From positions 1-64,000 of the forward strand of contig JAFEUB010001125.1 of NCBI GenBank assembly GCA_024529925.1: DNA of 64,000 bases. The letters are read 5' to 3'. The stretch is from Ophthalmolycus amberensis. Its lineage: Eukaryota; Chordata; Actinopteri; Perciformes; Zoarcidae. Within the stretch, counting starts at the first letter, position 1. Every line of letters starts with the position of its first letter. Made by a program: the position numbers and the translations under genes. Shown piece by piece: positions 48,794 to 61,729 of this stretch. Under the pieces are notes generated by a model. The model made no database searches. It was not told where the DNA came from and saw only the letters and a list, made by a program, of their open reading frames with translations.

Positions 48794-50340
48794 ACACACA
48801 CACACTAGCACACCTCCTTTTGTTTCTAGAAAACATTTGAATTCCGAGTAAAATGCAGAAGATAAACATGCTCTAAAACTCTACTGTTATATTTGGAAAA
48901 TAATTTAAAATATTTGTTGTCAAAGTCGAAGAAGATTGATTTGTTGTTGAAGTGCTCTGCACTTGCGAAACAGTGATATCTGTTGCCTAGAGCTAAATTT
49001 CCACCTGCAAAACAATACTTGCTCAATCCTTATCCAAATACGGTAATCTTCTTGTCTACTCGTGGTGGACCTCTTCATTAAAGTCATGATATTTTATGAC
49101 CTGTTGCAAGTGTCATCCAGACATTCTAACTCCAACTATGTAGCAATTTCAAAAAGTTGTATTTCCCAACAAAGGGCAAAAGTGTGAAGACCAACACTGC
49201 TAATATGATATCATGCTTCATAGACCACTTGAATTTACATACATTTTATAAACTCCTCTATCTGTTCTTATTAGGCTAGCAGGGGAAATATCTGTTTCAA
49301 AGACCTACAGGCTACAAGCTGAATATTGTTAACCATAGTTAGAGAGGGAGAGATGAAACCATAAAGCAACATTGTAAATCCAAGACATCAATATTATTAG
49401 TTTTTTTAATTTTCCATTGGGAAATTCACAACAAAAATGTAGAATCTGACGTAGACTAAGAGCCACTTCAGAATATAACATACCGGTACATAATATCGTA
49501 AAACAGAGATGTTTGCCCTCAGGGACAAGAGGAAAATAAATCAGGTAAAATATTTGTATTATGTGTAGATTCCTGACACGCTACATGTTCAGCAATGCAA
49601 GAGTCACACGATGTCAGCTTAAGATGATAAATCTAGGAGGTTTATTACCTTTAAGGTCATGATGCTCAGCAATGCTTTGCACAAACTAACTGAACTCGAA
49701 TTAAAATGATTTATTGTGGAAATCCCAAAGATTACAAAGGTATTATAAGTCACATTAAATTACTGGGCAATTTATATGAATTATATGTACACAAGACATC
49801 TTGACTTTTCCATTTGGTGTGATTAAATATCACTGAGTGCGACAATTTAATTCAGTCAAATTTTGAAATCTCGCAGTAAAAAGATTCTAATCTATGTTAG
49901 AAGCATTTTAATGGCTTGTTTGTTTTTTTTGCACATTGAAAACAATGTACATTCTGACTTCCTGTCTCTCGTTTGTAAGTAAAATCTGACTTTCTATAAG
50001 TTTCCTTTTCTTTTCACCGAATAATTTGGAATTAAATCATTTAAATTTATTGTTAGAAAACAATGCATATTTTTTTTCCTGAACTGCTATTCGGTATTGA
50101 GACTTTGGTTTGGTTTGGTTTGGGGACCGGTTAATAAACAGCCTTTTCTAACATTGATGTTTCACTCCTACCCCCTTCATTTATTACAAAGTCATCACTC
50201 TTACTTTTGGTAAAATAAAATGTTTCTCTCAACAAGGAGCCCATGAATATTCTTCTGATGGTGTTTTCATTCCCTGGTGTGAAATGGATGTGAAGAAAGC
50301 TCAAGTTTAGGAGAACACCAAAGACAACGGTCATCATTAA
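48560..50340. other. Intergenic before the amplified array
   Basis: CA microsatellite at 48752-48805; otherwise AT-rich DNA with no exons recognised. Confidence 0.45.
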
Positions 50341-50342
50341 AT

Positions 50343-50718
50343 ACATTTTGTGTCACATGCAATGAAAAGTGACCCAATGAAAATATTTGGAATATAATTT
50401 GATGACTCACATTTGTCTCCCACAGCAACACTTTCTCACTCATTACAGGATGACATAAAACAACAGGTAACGTTGCAATATATATATCACTATTGTCTTT
50501 ATTCATTCAACATAAATTCCAACACATTAAAAATAAGGTGACTTCTTTAATGCTTGGATTGGTGCTGCCTTAAAAATTAATCAGAAATGCTTCAATATTC
50601 TTCATCATGCTTTTTATCTTTCATTTTTGCATAGAGTAAATCCAAGTGCACACAATGAAAACTAAAGTAATTCCAGCAATGCAATACAAAGCTGTACATA
50701 TTACAACAGGTAACTATA
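50343..50718 (+). repeat. Left edge of the amplification: mosaic spacer fragment
   Basis: 50343-50408 matches array spacer sequence at 56675-56745. 50411-50718 matches 55770-56065 in the same orientation but diverged. The two pieces are joined in an order not seen elsewhere, so this is a rearranged, older spacer copy at the boundary. Confidence 0.7.
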
Positions 50719-51085
50719 CATATTGTAATGTTACCTGTTGTTTTATGTCATTGTCTAATGAGTGAGAAAGTGTTGCTGTTGGGAGACAAACATCAGTATT
50801 CTGGTACAAGAGTTGATGCTGAGATGTTTGGTTGCATTAGTCTATTTGGAATGTTAGATTAACTGTTGTGCTGAGTTGCATGTTCGTAAAGAGAACTGTA
50901 TTTTGAAAAGATGAACAATTATAAGAGTTAAAAATTGTAAAACAACATGTATCATAAAGTCCAGTTGTTGTTTCCACCTCTGATCATTAGCCACACCTTG
51001 AAAGGTGGAGGTGGAAGATTTCCTAATATTTGCAATTTCCCAACAATGATGTTTGCTAATGAGAGGACATCCGGTCCTGTGACTG

Positions 51086-51093
51086 TATATAAG
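51086..51093 (+). promoter_or_regulatory. TATA box of array gene copy A
   Basis: TATATAAG followed about 80 nt later by the donor of a short untranslated exon (GACTTGAAG|GTGATA at 51171). Identical in the other copies. Confidence 0.75.
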
Positions 51094-51304
51094 AAAAGCT
51101 CAACATTCAGAACAACAACAACCTCCTCCACCATCTGCAAGAAAGTCTGCTGAAGTTGTAAAGACTTGAAGGTGATAATATGAATCTTTTGTTTCTGTAT
51201 GTTCTTGTGTGAGGCTGATGGTGATTTAGCTGATATTTTGGAAAAGCTGTTCATCTGAACAAGTCTTTATCATTTCCTTTTTAACAGGAGAGATCACTGT
51301 AACC

Positions 51305-51851
51305 ATGCTGAAGGAAGTATTTGTGCTTGGATGCCTCCTGAGCATCGTTCTGGCTCAGCCTGTAAGTGTAACAATCTCATACTCAATAGCAATACCTCTG
51401 CTCTTATATGCTGACACCATGACTATTATTATCACAGTATAGTGAAGGAAATATCAAACTTGTGTGCTTTCTACAGGTGGACACGGAGCACAAACGACTT
51501 GCTCGGTCTGACTCTGGCTCTAACTCTGGCTCTGACTCTAACTCGAGCTCTGACTCTAACTCGAGCTCTGACTCTAACTCGAGCTCCAACTCGAATTCCG
51601 ATGAGGTGAGTGCTTTGTCTATCTTCTACAATTCAACATTCAAAACTTCTGAATGTAAATTATTGTAAAATCCCTAGAAACTCTTCTGCTGTTTATTGAC
51701 AATGAATCTTTTTGATTTTCAGAAAACAACCACTACTAAAGCGACAACTACTAAAGCTACCACTGCTGCAGCAGCTACCACTCCTAATGCAGCTACCACT
51801 GCTAATGCAGCTACACCTGCTGCAGCTGCTACACCTGCTGCAGATGGCTAA
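51305..51851 (+). CDS. SCPP-like array gene, copy A
   Basis: A predicted secreted acidic phosphoprotein, 104 residues. Exon 2 (51305-51361) encodes the signal peptide MLKEVFVLGCLLSIVLAQP. Exon 3 (51477-51605) encodes VDTEHKRLARSDSGSNSGSD, then SNSSSD repeats ending SNSDE, 43 residues. Exon 4 (51723-51851) encodes a Thr/Ala-rich tail starting KTTTTKATT and ending TPAADG, stop. Borders are GT-AG and phase 0. KRLAR could be a furin-like cleavage site before the Ser-rich part (inference). The untranslated exon 1, TATA box and exon 2 layout match SCPP genes. A poly(A) signal AATAAA lies at 52022-52027. Exon 4 has Asn-containing repeats (NAATT) shared only with copy B. The gene is not recognised by name; the Ser/Thr/Ala composition is unlike the P/Q-rich neighbours and nearest to gene 5. 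Confidence 0.75.
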
Positions 51852-52411
51852 ACCTGCAGCTACTACTAAATAATTTAGTTTGCACATCAGCTCGGTTTTG
51901 TGTCAGTTTGTCATGACGACTGCTTCTTTCTATTTTCACAGTTAGATGATGTCTTAACCGCAGTGTTTTCACATTGATCATTCTTCAATTAAACTGTGTT
52001 TATTCCCTGTAAAATCTGCTGAATAAACTTCGTTAATGGAAAACATGGACACGATGTGTTTGCTTTGCTTAAAATCCACGTGAGAAACATTAATAAAGCT
52101 GTGTAATGAGGTGTGTATCATAGAATTTATTAGATAGACACATCCAGTTTCAACAGCTTCACTGTTCACTTCTTAAAACTTCCCCAACCTCTCAGTATCC
52201 TGTGTTTGGGTCCACTCTACGGACACCGCAACAATTGGTGGTCCATTACAAAAGTTAAATAAAAGAAGAATATTCATTAAATATCAAAAACAGTGGATGT
52301 GTTTTTTTTTTTGTGTGGGGCTATTTTATTTTGATTGACTTTTTCACACAAAAAGAGGGGGTTGACATAGGCAACATGATACTTGTACCTGAAAAGCGTC
52401 TTTCAAAGACA

Positions 52412-52849
52412 TGTAATCGGTGTGGTGGAAAAATTGATTTACCCGCTGGTGAGTCTTTTTAAGCTGAAATGAAGAATATTGTCAAACAGAACTTGTCTTT
52501 GAAAAGTATTTATTCTCTGGCCAGAGAAGAGGCACAGTTATACAGAGTCACTCGGAGTCTGCAGAAGTGTGCACTCCAGAAGTAAAAATCACACAGAGTT
52601 ATAAAGAGAGTGATCAAGGGTGGGGGCCTGTTTCATCCCATGCAGGCCATGCAGGCCGTGCTGTTAAAGAAGTATAAGAAGGTCTTTATCTGTGTTACAA
52701 CAGAAACACAGATGCATACATTTTATCCTTAAGGCACAGAACATGTGAGCATACAGTAGGTACTTGTTATCCAACATGAAGAAGAAGAGGACATGTGTGC
52801 AGGCAGTCAGCTGCATGGACATGATGCAAGCTTATGATAGTCTGTTACA
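52412..52849 (-). mobile_element. LTR-like segment in array spacer (unit A)
   Basis: In reverse complement begins TGTAACAGAC and ends CCGATTACA, so the ends are TGTAA...TTACA, as in LTRs. Inside are a TATA-like TTTATAACTCTGTG and GAGAATAAATAC, which could act as a poly(A) signal. Length is 438 bp. Homologous segments lie at 57186-57614, 60713-61150 and, truncated, 62776-62962. No gag/pol is seen and no clean target duplication was found, so this is a candidate only. Confidence 0.4.
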
Positions 52850-54727
52850 CAAGTTATAAAACAGTTGTATTTTATAAGAATATGAAATACACATAAGAAT
52901 ATCAAGTTTATATTACACAAACAGTAAGATACATTTGAGCATGTATGTTAACACAAAGGATGAAGATCTACTGAGTTCAGAGCAAAGGTACAAGTACTTA
53001 GCATTTACACAATACTACAAAGTAGAAATATATACTAAGTAGAAATTTTCTGTTACATCGTTGACATCATATACAAGTCCATTTCCCCCGATACTTTACA
53101 TATTGATCATATCAATGTCATGAAGGTCAATTTCTCCATACAATGTATTTTGTAGCGAACTGCAGTCCAGTCGTCCTTTGTTGGAGAATTTGGCGGCAGT
53201 CATTTCTGTGATGGCTTTCTTGCATCTAAGAGAATGTCAAACTGATTTTCATCCTGAGACATAGTCTGGAGTTACCCCATGTATAAAATAACAAAAGAGT
53301 TATCAAATTCTATTCCAAATATTTTCAGTGGGTCACTTTTCATTGCTTTGACACAAAATGCATTCAATGATCGCAGCTTTCAACATTCACAAATAGTTTT
53401 CTCGTTTAAACTCGACCACCTTCAAAACTCCATATCAATAGTCTATTTTAATTAAACAGCTCAACTTACATTCGACAACTGTAAAAACGCAACAACATTG
53501 TAAATTAAACTTCAATTTGCTACATTATTCTACATCTAAAAATAAATAAGAAAATTAAAATGCATAAACTGGCTTATAACACTGAGATCCTCATTTGATT
53601 CCACAATGAGCTCAGTCAGTGAAACACTCGCTCCAGGTGAGTAAAATAGGCATTTTATAATTGGATGGGACAATGTGGTGTTTCACCATTCTCTCCCAGC
53701 CACAGACTGGTTTACAGCCCATCCCACACTGGTGCAACCTTTCCTTCCACCTCAACTTCCATTCCTAAAGCCCGTAGCTTTTGACCACCAGCCACATGAT
53801 CACATGTCTCTCTTGAGCAATGGATGCTGAATGTTTGGACATCTCTGCAGAAGGTTGCCAGAGATGGATCAGGCATGCCAAACAGATTTGTTCCCAGGTG
53901 TATTGCAAGGGAGGACTTAAAGTTGTGATGTCGATGACAGTATCTATTCTATACACTTGTATATTTCTACTTTGTATATTGTGTAAATGCTTAAGTACTT
54001 TTGCTCTGAACTCAGTAGATCTTCATCCTTTGTGTTAACATACATGCTCAAATGTATCTCACTCTTTGTGTAATATAAACTTGATATTCTTATGTGTATT
54101 TCATATTCTTATAAAATACAACTGTTTTATAACTTGTGTAACAGACTATCATAAGAAAGTCTGTGAATGTCTTTGAAAGACGCTTTTCAGGTACAAGTAT
54201 CATGTTGCCTATGTCAACCCCCTCTTTTTGTGTGAAAAAGTCAATCAAAATAAAATAGCCCCACACAAAAAAAAAAACACATCCACTGTTTTTGATATTT
54301 AATGAATATTCTTCTTTTATTTAACTTTTGTAATGGACCACCAATTGTTGCGGTGTCCGTAGAGTGGACCCAAACACAGGATACTGAGAGGTTGGGGAAG
54401 TTTTAAGAAGTGAACAGTGAAGCTGTTGAAACTGGATGTGTCTATCGAATAAATTCTATGATACACACCTCATTACACAGCTTTATTAATGTTTCTCACG
54501 TGGATTTTAAGCAAAGCAAACACATCGTGTCCATGTTTTCCATTAACGAAGTTTATTCAGCAGATTTTACAGGGAATAAACACAGTTTAATTGAAGAATG
54601 ATCAATGTGAAAACACTGCGGTTAAGACATCATCTAACTGTGAAAATAGAAAGAAGCAGTCGTCATGACAAACTGACACAAAACCGAGCTGATGTGCAAA
54701 CTAAATTATTTAGTAGTAGCTGCAGGT

Positions 54728-55253
54728 TTAGCCATCTGCAGCAGGTGTAGCAGCTGCAGCAGGTGTAGCTGCATTAGCAGTGGTAGCTGCATTAGCAGTG
54801 GTAGCTGCTGCAGTGGTAGCTTTAGTAGTTGTCGCTTTAGTAGTGGTTGTTTTCTGAAAATCAAAAAGATTCATTGTCAATAAACAGCAGAAGAGTTTCT
54901 AGGGATTTTACAATAATTTACATTCAGAAGTTTTGAATGTTGAATTGTAGAAGATAGACAAAGCACTCACCTCATCGGAATTCGAGTTGGAGCTCGAGTT
55001 AGAGTCAGAGCTCGAGTTAGAGTCAGAGCCAGAGTTAGAGCCAGAGTCAGACCGAGCAAGTCGTTTGTGCTCCGTGTCCACCTGTAGAAAGCACACAAGT
55101 TTGATATTTCCTTCACTATACTGTGATAATAATAGTCATGGTGTCAGCATATAAGAGCAGAGGTATTGATATTGAGTATGAGATTGTTACACTTACAGGC
55201 TGAGCCAGAACGATGCTCAGGAGGCATCCAAGCACAAATACTTCCTTCAGCAT
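54728..55253 (-). CDS. SCPP-like array gene, copy B
   Basis: Second copy, convergent with copy A. Exons: 55253-55197 (signal peptide identical to copy A), 55081-54971 (Ser/Asp-rich, 37 residues, the shortest version, two 18-bp units below the longest) and 54853-54728 (Thr/Ala-rich, 41 residues plus stop). Total is about 97 residues. Exon 4 shares the KATTTKATT and TTANAA features with copy A and differs from C-E. All splice sites and the frame are intact, so it looks functional. Confidence 0.75.
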
Positions 55254-55464
55254 GGTTACAGTGATCTCTCCTGTTAAAAAGGAAATGATAAAGACTTGTT
55301 CAGATGAACAGCTTTTCCAAAATATCAGCTAAATCACCATCAGCCTCACACAAGAACATACAGAAACAAAAGATTCATATTATCACCTTCAAGTCTTTAC
55401 AACTTCAGCAGACTTTCTTGCAGATGGTGGAGGAGGTTGTTGTTGTTCTGAATGTTGAGCTTTT

Positions 55465-55472
55465 CTTATATA
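55465..55472 (-). promoter_or_regulatory. TATA box of array gene copy B
   Basis: Minus strand TATATAAG in a proximal promoter essentially identical to the other copies. Confidence 0.75.
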
Positions 55473-55859
55473 CAGTCACAGGACCGGATGTCCTCTCATT
55501 AGCAAACATCATTGTTGGGAAATTGCAAATATTAGGAAATCTTCCACCTCCACCTTTCAAGGTGTGGCTAATGATCAGAGGTGGAAACAACAACTGGACT
55601 TTATGATACATGTTGTTTTACAATTTTTAACTCTTATAATTGTTCATCTTTTCAAAATACAGTTCTCTTTACGAACATGCAACTCAGCACAACAGTTAAT
55701 CTAACTTTCCAAATAGACTAATGCAACCAAACATCTCAGCATCAACTCTTGTACCAGAATACTGATGTTTGTCTCCCAACAGCAACACTTTCTCACTCAT
55801 TAGACAATGACATAAAACAACAGGTAACATTACAATATATATATCACTAATGTCTTTAT

Positions 55860-57640
55860 TCATTCAACATCAATTCCAACACATTACAAATAAGGTGACT
55901 TCTTTAATGCTTGGATTGGTGCTACCTTAAAGTATTTCAGAAAAATCAATCAGAAATGCTGCAATACGATTCATCATGCTTTTTATTTTTCATTTTCGTA
56001 TTGAGTAAATCCAAGTGCACAAAATAAAACTGAAGTAATTCCAGCAATGCAACAGAAAACTGTACATATTCACAATAAAAGTGTAGAACATCGATACTCT
56101 CATTGACATCACAACTTTAAGTCCTCTCTTGCAATACACCTGGGAACAAATATTTTGGCATGCCTGATCCATCTCTGGCAACCTTCTGCAGAGATGTCCA
56201 AACATTCAGCATCCATTGCTCAAGAGAGACATGTGATCATGTGGCTGCGGTCAAAAGCTACGGGCTTTAGGAATGGAAGTTGAGGTGGAAGGAAAGGTTG
56301 CACCAGTGTGGGATGGGCTGTAAACCAGTCTGTGCCTGGGAGAGAATGGTGAAACACCACATTGTCCCATCCAATTATAAAATGCCTATTTTACTCACCT
56401 GGAGCGAGTGTTTCACTGACTGAGCTCATTGTGGAATCAAATGAGGATCTCAGTGTTATAAGCCAGTTTATGCATTTTAATTTTCTTATTTATTTTTAGA
56501 TGTAGAATAATGTAGCAAATTGAAGTCTAATTTACAATGTTTTTGCGTTTTTACAGTTGTTGAATGTAAGTTGAGCTGTTTAATTAAAATAGACTATTGA
56601 TATGGAGTTTTGAAGGTGGTCGAGTTTAAACGAGAAAACTATTTGTGAATGTTGAAAGCTGCGATCATTGAATGCATTTTGTGTCAAAGCAATGAAAAGT
56701 GACCCACTGAAAATATTTGGAATAGAATTTGATAACTCTTTTGTTATTTTATACATGGGGTAACTCCAGACTATGTCTCAGGATGAAAATCAGTTTGACA
56801 TTCTCTTAGATGCAAGAAAGCCATCACAGAAATGACTGCCGCCAAATTCTCCAACAAAGGACGACTGGACTGCAGTTCGCTACAAAATACATTGTATGGA
56901 GAAATTGACCTTCATGACATTGATATGATCAATATGTAAAGTATCGGGGGAAATGGACTTGTATATGATGTCAACGATGTAATGGAAAATTTCTACTTCG
57001 TGTATATTTCTACTTTGTATATTGTGTAAATGCTTAAGTACTTGTACCTTTGCTCTGAACTCAGTAGATCTTCATCCTTTGTGTTAACATACATGCTCAA
57101 ATGTATCTGACTGTTTGTGTAATAGGAACTTGATATTCTTATGTGTATTTCATATTCTTATAAAATACAACTGTTTTATAACTTGTGTAACAGACTATCA
57201 TAAGCTTGCATCATGTCCATGCAGCTGACTGCCTGCACACATGTCCTCTTCTTCTTCATGTTGGATAACAAGTACCTACTGTATGCTCACATGTTCTGTG
57301 CCTTAAGGATAAAATGTATGCATCTGTGTTTCTGTTGTAACACAGATAAAGACCTTCTTATACTTCTTTAACAGCACGGCCTGCATGGGATGAAACAGGC
57401 CCCCACCCTTGATCACTCTCTTTATAACTCTGTGTGATTTTTACTTCTGGAGTGCACACTTCTGCAGACTCCGAGTGACTCTGTATAACTGTGCCTCTTC
57501 TCTGGCCAGAGAATAAATACTTTTCAAAGACAAGTTCTGTTTGACAATATTCTTCATTTCAGCTTAAAAAGACTCACCAGCGGGTAAATCAATTTTTCCA
57601 CCACACCGATTACATGTCTTTGAAAGACGCTTTTCAGGTA
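55860..57640. repeat. Array spacer B-C
   Basis: About 1.8 kb of non-coding spacer, nearly identical to 59390-61170. Contains an LTR-like segment at 57186-57614. A short frame starting MSQDENQF (about 56775) recurs in each spacer but is quickly stopped. Confidence 0.85.
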
Positions 57641-58193
57641 CAAGTATCATGTTGCCTATGTCAACCCCCTCTTTTTGTGTGAAAAAGTCAATCAAAATAA
57701 AATAGCCCCACACAAAAAAAAAAACACATCCACTGTTTTTGATATTTAATGAATATTCTTCTTTTATTTAACTTTTGTAATGGACCACCAATTGTTGCGG
57801 TGTCCGTAGAGTGGACCCAAACACAGGATACTGAGAGGTTGGGGAAGTTTTAAGAAGTGAACAGTGAAGCTGTTGAAACTGGATGTGTCTATCTAATACA
57901 TTCTATGATACACACCTCATTACACAGCTTTATTAATGTTTCTCACGTGGATTTTAAGAAAAGCAAACACATCGTGTCCATGTTTTCCATTAACGAAGTT
58001 TATTCAGCAGATTTTACAGGGAATAAACACAGTTTAATTGAAGAATGATCAATGTGAAAACACTGCGGTTAAGACATCATCTAACTGTGAAAATAGAAAG
58101 AAGCAGTCGTCATGACAAACTGACACAAAACCGAGCTGATGTGCAAACTAAATTATTTAGGAGTAGCTGCAGGTTTAGCCATCTGCAGCAGGT

Positions 58194-58779
58194 TTAGCCA
58201 TCTGCAGCAGGTGTAGCAGCTGCAGCAGGTGTAGCTGCTGCAGCAGGTGTAGCTGCTGCAGCAGGTGTAGCTGCTGCAGCAGTGGTAGCTGCTGCAGCAG
58301 TGGTAGCTGCTGCAGCAGTGGTAGCTTTAGTAGTGGTTGTTTTCTGAAAATCAAAAAGATTCATTGTCAATAAACAGCAGAAGAGTTTCTAGGGATTTTA
58401 CAGTAATTTACATTCAGAAGTTTTGAATGTTGAATTGTAGAAGATAGACAAAGCACTCACCTCATCGGAATTCGAGTTGGAGCTCGAGTTAGAGTCAGAG
58501 CTCGAGTTAGAGTCAGAGCTCGAGTTAGAGTCAGAGCTCGAGTTAGAGTCAGAGCCAGAGTTAGAGCCAGAGTCAGACCGAGCAAGTCGTTTGTGCTCCG
58601 TGTCCACCTGTAGAAAGCACACAAGTTTGATATTTCCTTCACTATACTGTGATAATAATAGTCATGGTGTCAGCATATAAGAGCAGAGGTATTGATATTG
58701 AGTATGAGATTGTTACACTTACAGGCTGAGCCAGAACGATGCTCAGGAGGCATCCAAGCACAAATACTTCCTTCAGCAT
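58194..58779 (-). CDS. SCPP-like array gene, copy C
   Basis: Third copy, 117 residues. Exons: 58779-58723 (signal peptide), 58607-58461 (Ser/Asp-rich, 49 residues, one more SNSSSD unit than A) and 58343-58194 (49 residues, regular AAAATT and AAAATP units, ending AADG, stop). Just after the stop the GCAGATGGCTAAACCTGCT block is repeated, putting a second stop 18 nt downstream; this duplication is shared with D and E. Frame and splice sites are intact. Confidence 0.75.
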
Positions 58780-58990
58780 GGTTACAGTGATCTCTCCTGT
58801 TAAAAAGGAAATGATAAAGACTTGTTCAGATGAACAGCTTTTCCAAAATATCAGCTAAATCACCATCAGCCTCACACAAGAACATACAGAAACAAAAGAT
58901 TCATATTATCACCTTCAAGTCTTTACAACTTCAGCAGACTTTCTTGCAGATGGTGGAGGAGGTTGTTGTTGTTCTGAATGTTGAGCTTTT

Positions 58991-58998
58991 CTTATATA
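58991..58998 (-). promoter_or_regulatory. TATA box of array gene copy C
   Basis: Minus strand TATATAAG, same context as in copies A, B and D. Confidence 0.75.
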
Positions 58999-59389
58999 CA
59001 GTCACAGGACCGGATGTCCTCTCATTAGCAAACATCATTGTTGGGAAATTGCAAATATTAGGAAATCTTCCACCTCCACCTTTGAAGGTGTGGCTAATGA
59101 TCAGAGGTGGAAACAACAACTGGACTTTATGATACATGTTGTTTTACAATTTTTAACTCTTATAATTGTTCATCTTTTCAAAATACAGTTCTCTTTACGA
59201 ACATGCAACTCAGCACAACAGTTAATCTAACTTTCCAAATAGACTAATGCAACCAAACATCTCAGCATCAACTCTTGTACCAGAATACTGATGTTTGTCT
59301 CCCAACAGCAACACTTTCTCACTCATTAGACAATGACATAAAACAACAGGTAACATTACAATATATATATCACTAATGTCTTTATTCAT

Positions 59390-61170
59390 TCAACATCAAT
59401 TCCAACACATTACAAATAAGGTGACTTCTTTAATGCTTGGATTGGTGCTACGTTAAAGTATTTCAGAAAAATCAATCAGAAATGCTGCAATATGATTCAT
59501 CATGCTTTTTATTTTTCATTTTCGTATTGAGTAAATCCAAGTGCACAAAATAAAACTGAAGTAATTCCAGCAATGCAATAGAAAACTGTACATATTCACA
59601 ATAAAAGTGTAGAACATCGATACTCTCATTGACATCACAACTTTAAGTCCTCTCTTGCAATACACCTGGGAACAAATATTTTGGCATGCCTGATCCATCT
59701 CTGGCAACCTTCTGCAGAGATGTCCAAACATTCAGCATCCATTGCTCAAGAGAGACATGTGATCATGTGGCTGGTGGTCAAAAGCTACGGGCTTTAGGAA
59801 TGGAAGTTGAGGTGGAAGGAAAGGTTGCACCAGTGTGGGATGGGCTGTAAACCAGTCTGTGGCTGGGAGAGAATGGTGAAACACCACATTGTCCCATCCA
59901 ATTATAAAATGCCTATTTTACTCACCTGGAGCGAGTGTTTCACTGACTGAGCTCATTGTGGAATCAAATGAGGATCTCAGTGTTATAAGCCAGTTTATGC
60001 ATTTTAATTTTCTTATTTATTTTTAGATGTAGAATAATGTAGCAAATTGAAGTCTAATTTACAATGTTTTTGCGTTTTTACAGTTGTTGAATGTAAGTTG
60101 AGCTGTTTAATTAAAATAGACTATTGATATGGAGTTTTGAAGGTGGTCGAGTTTAAACGAGAAAACTATTTGTGAATGTTGAAAGCTGCGATCATTGAAT
60201 GCATTTTGTGTCAAAGCAATGAAAAGTGACCCACTGAAAATATTTGGAATAGAATTTGATCACTCTTTTGTTATTTTATACATGGGGTAACTCCAGACTA
60301 TGTCTCAGGATGAAAATCAGTTTGACATTCTCTTAGATGCAAGAAAGCCATCACAGAAATGACTGCCGCCAAATTCTCCAACAAAGGACGACTGGACTGC
60401 AGTTCGCTACAAAATACATTGTATGGAGAAATTGACCTTCATGACATTGATATGATCAATATGTAAAGTATCGGGGGAAATGGACTTGTATATGATGTCA
60501 ACGATGTAATGGAAAATTTCTACTTCGTGTATATTTCTACTTTGTATATTGTGTAAATGCTTAAGTACTTGTACCTTTGCTCTGAACTCAGTAGATCTTT
60601 ATCCTTTGTGTTAACATACATGCTCAAATGTATCTGACTGTTTGTGTAATAGGAACTTGATATTCTTATGTGTATTTCATATTCTTATAAAATACAACTG
60701 TTTTATAACTTGTGTAACAGACTATCATAAGCTTGCATCATGTCCATGCAGCTGACTGCCTGCACACATGTCCTCTTCTTCTTCATGTTGGATAACAAGT
60801 ACCTACTGTATGCTCACATGTTCTGTGCCTTAAGGATAAAATGTATGCATCTGTGTTTCTGTTGTAACACAGATAAAGACCTTCTTATACTTCTTTAACA
60901 GCACGGCCTGCATGGCCTGCATGGGATGAAACAGGCCCCCACCCTTGATCACTCTCTTTATAACTCTGTGTGATTTTTACTTCTGGAGTGCACACTTCTG
61001 CAGACTCCGAGTGACTCTGTATAACTGTGCCTCTTCTCCGGCCAGAGAATAAATACTTTTCAAAGACAAGTTCTGTTTGACAATATTCTTCATTTCAGCT
61101 TAAAAAGACTCACCAGCGGGTAAATCAATTTTTCCACCACACCGATTACATGTCTTTGAAAGACGCTTTT
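59390..61170. repeat. Array spacer C-D
   Basis: Near-identical to the B-C spacer. Its LTR-like part (60713-61150) is 9 bp longer because GCCTGCATG is doubled near 60906-60924, a feature shared with unit A. Confidence 0.85.
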
Positions 61171-61729
61171 CAGGTACAAGTATCATGTTGCCTATGTCAA
61201 CCCCCTCTTTTTGTGTGAAAAAGTCAATCAAAATGAAATAGCCCCACACAAAAAAAAAAACACATCCACTGTTTTTGATATTTAATGAATATTCTTCTTT
61301 TATTTAACTTTTGTAATGGACCACCAATTGTTGCGGTGTCCGTAGAGTGGACCCAAACACAGGATACTGAGAGGTTGGGGAAGTTTTAAGAAGTGAACAG
61401 TGAAGCTGTTGAAACTGGATGTGTCTATCTAATAAATTCTATGATACACACCTCATTACACAGCTTTATTAATGTTTCTCACGTGGATTTTAAGAAAAGC
61501 AAACACATCGTGTCCATGTTTTCCATTAACGAAGTTTATTCAGCAGATTTTACAGGGAATAAACACAGTTTAATTGAAGAATGATCAATGTGAAAACACT
61601 GCGGTTAAGACATCATCTAACTGTGAAAATAGAAAGAAGCAGTCGTCATGACAAACTGACACAAAACCGAGCTGATGTGCAAACTAAATTATTTAGGAGT
61701 AGCTGCAGGTTTAGCCATCTGCAGCAGGT

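Larger units (their letters stand above)
50719..53955. repeat. Array unit A (inverted copy of gene + spacer)
   Basis: Reverse complement of the unit occupying roughly 56105-59380: promoter, gene and spacer in order. It carries the only plus-strand gene copy. It ends abruptly at about 53955 against a direct-orientation unit, making a tail-to-tail junction. Confidence 0.85.
53956..55850. repeat. Array unit B (direct orientation)
   Basis: Starts in the middle of spacer sequence equivalent to 57000 and continues through gene B to about 55850. Most of the LTR-like segment is missing: sequence jumps from ACTATCATAAG (about 54155) to TCTTTGAAAGACGC (about 54170). Confidence 0.8.

Noticed and set aside
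54410..54601. Recurrent 63-residue frame starting MNSEAVETGC beside each array gene (also 51978-52169, 57857, 61393, 63205)
   Set aside because: Conserved only because the units are near-identical. It lies antisense over the 3' UTR, has no signal peptide or domain, and differs by substitutions without a clear coding bias.
55304..55606. 100-residue frame starting MNSFSKISAK in array promoters (also 50952, 58830, 62348)
   Set aside because: Overlaps the TATA box and untranslated exon 1 on the opposite strand; preserved by the duplication, not evidently by selection.
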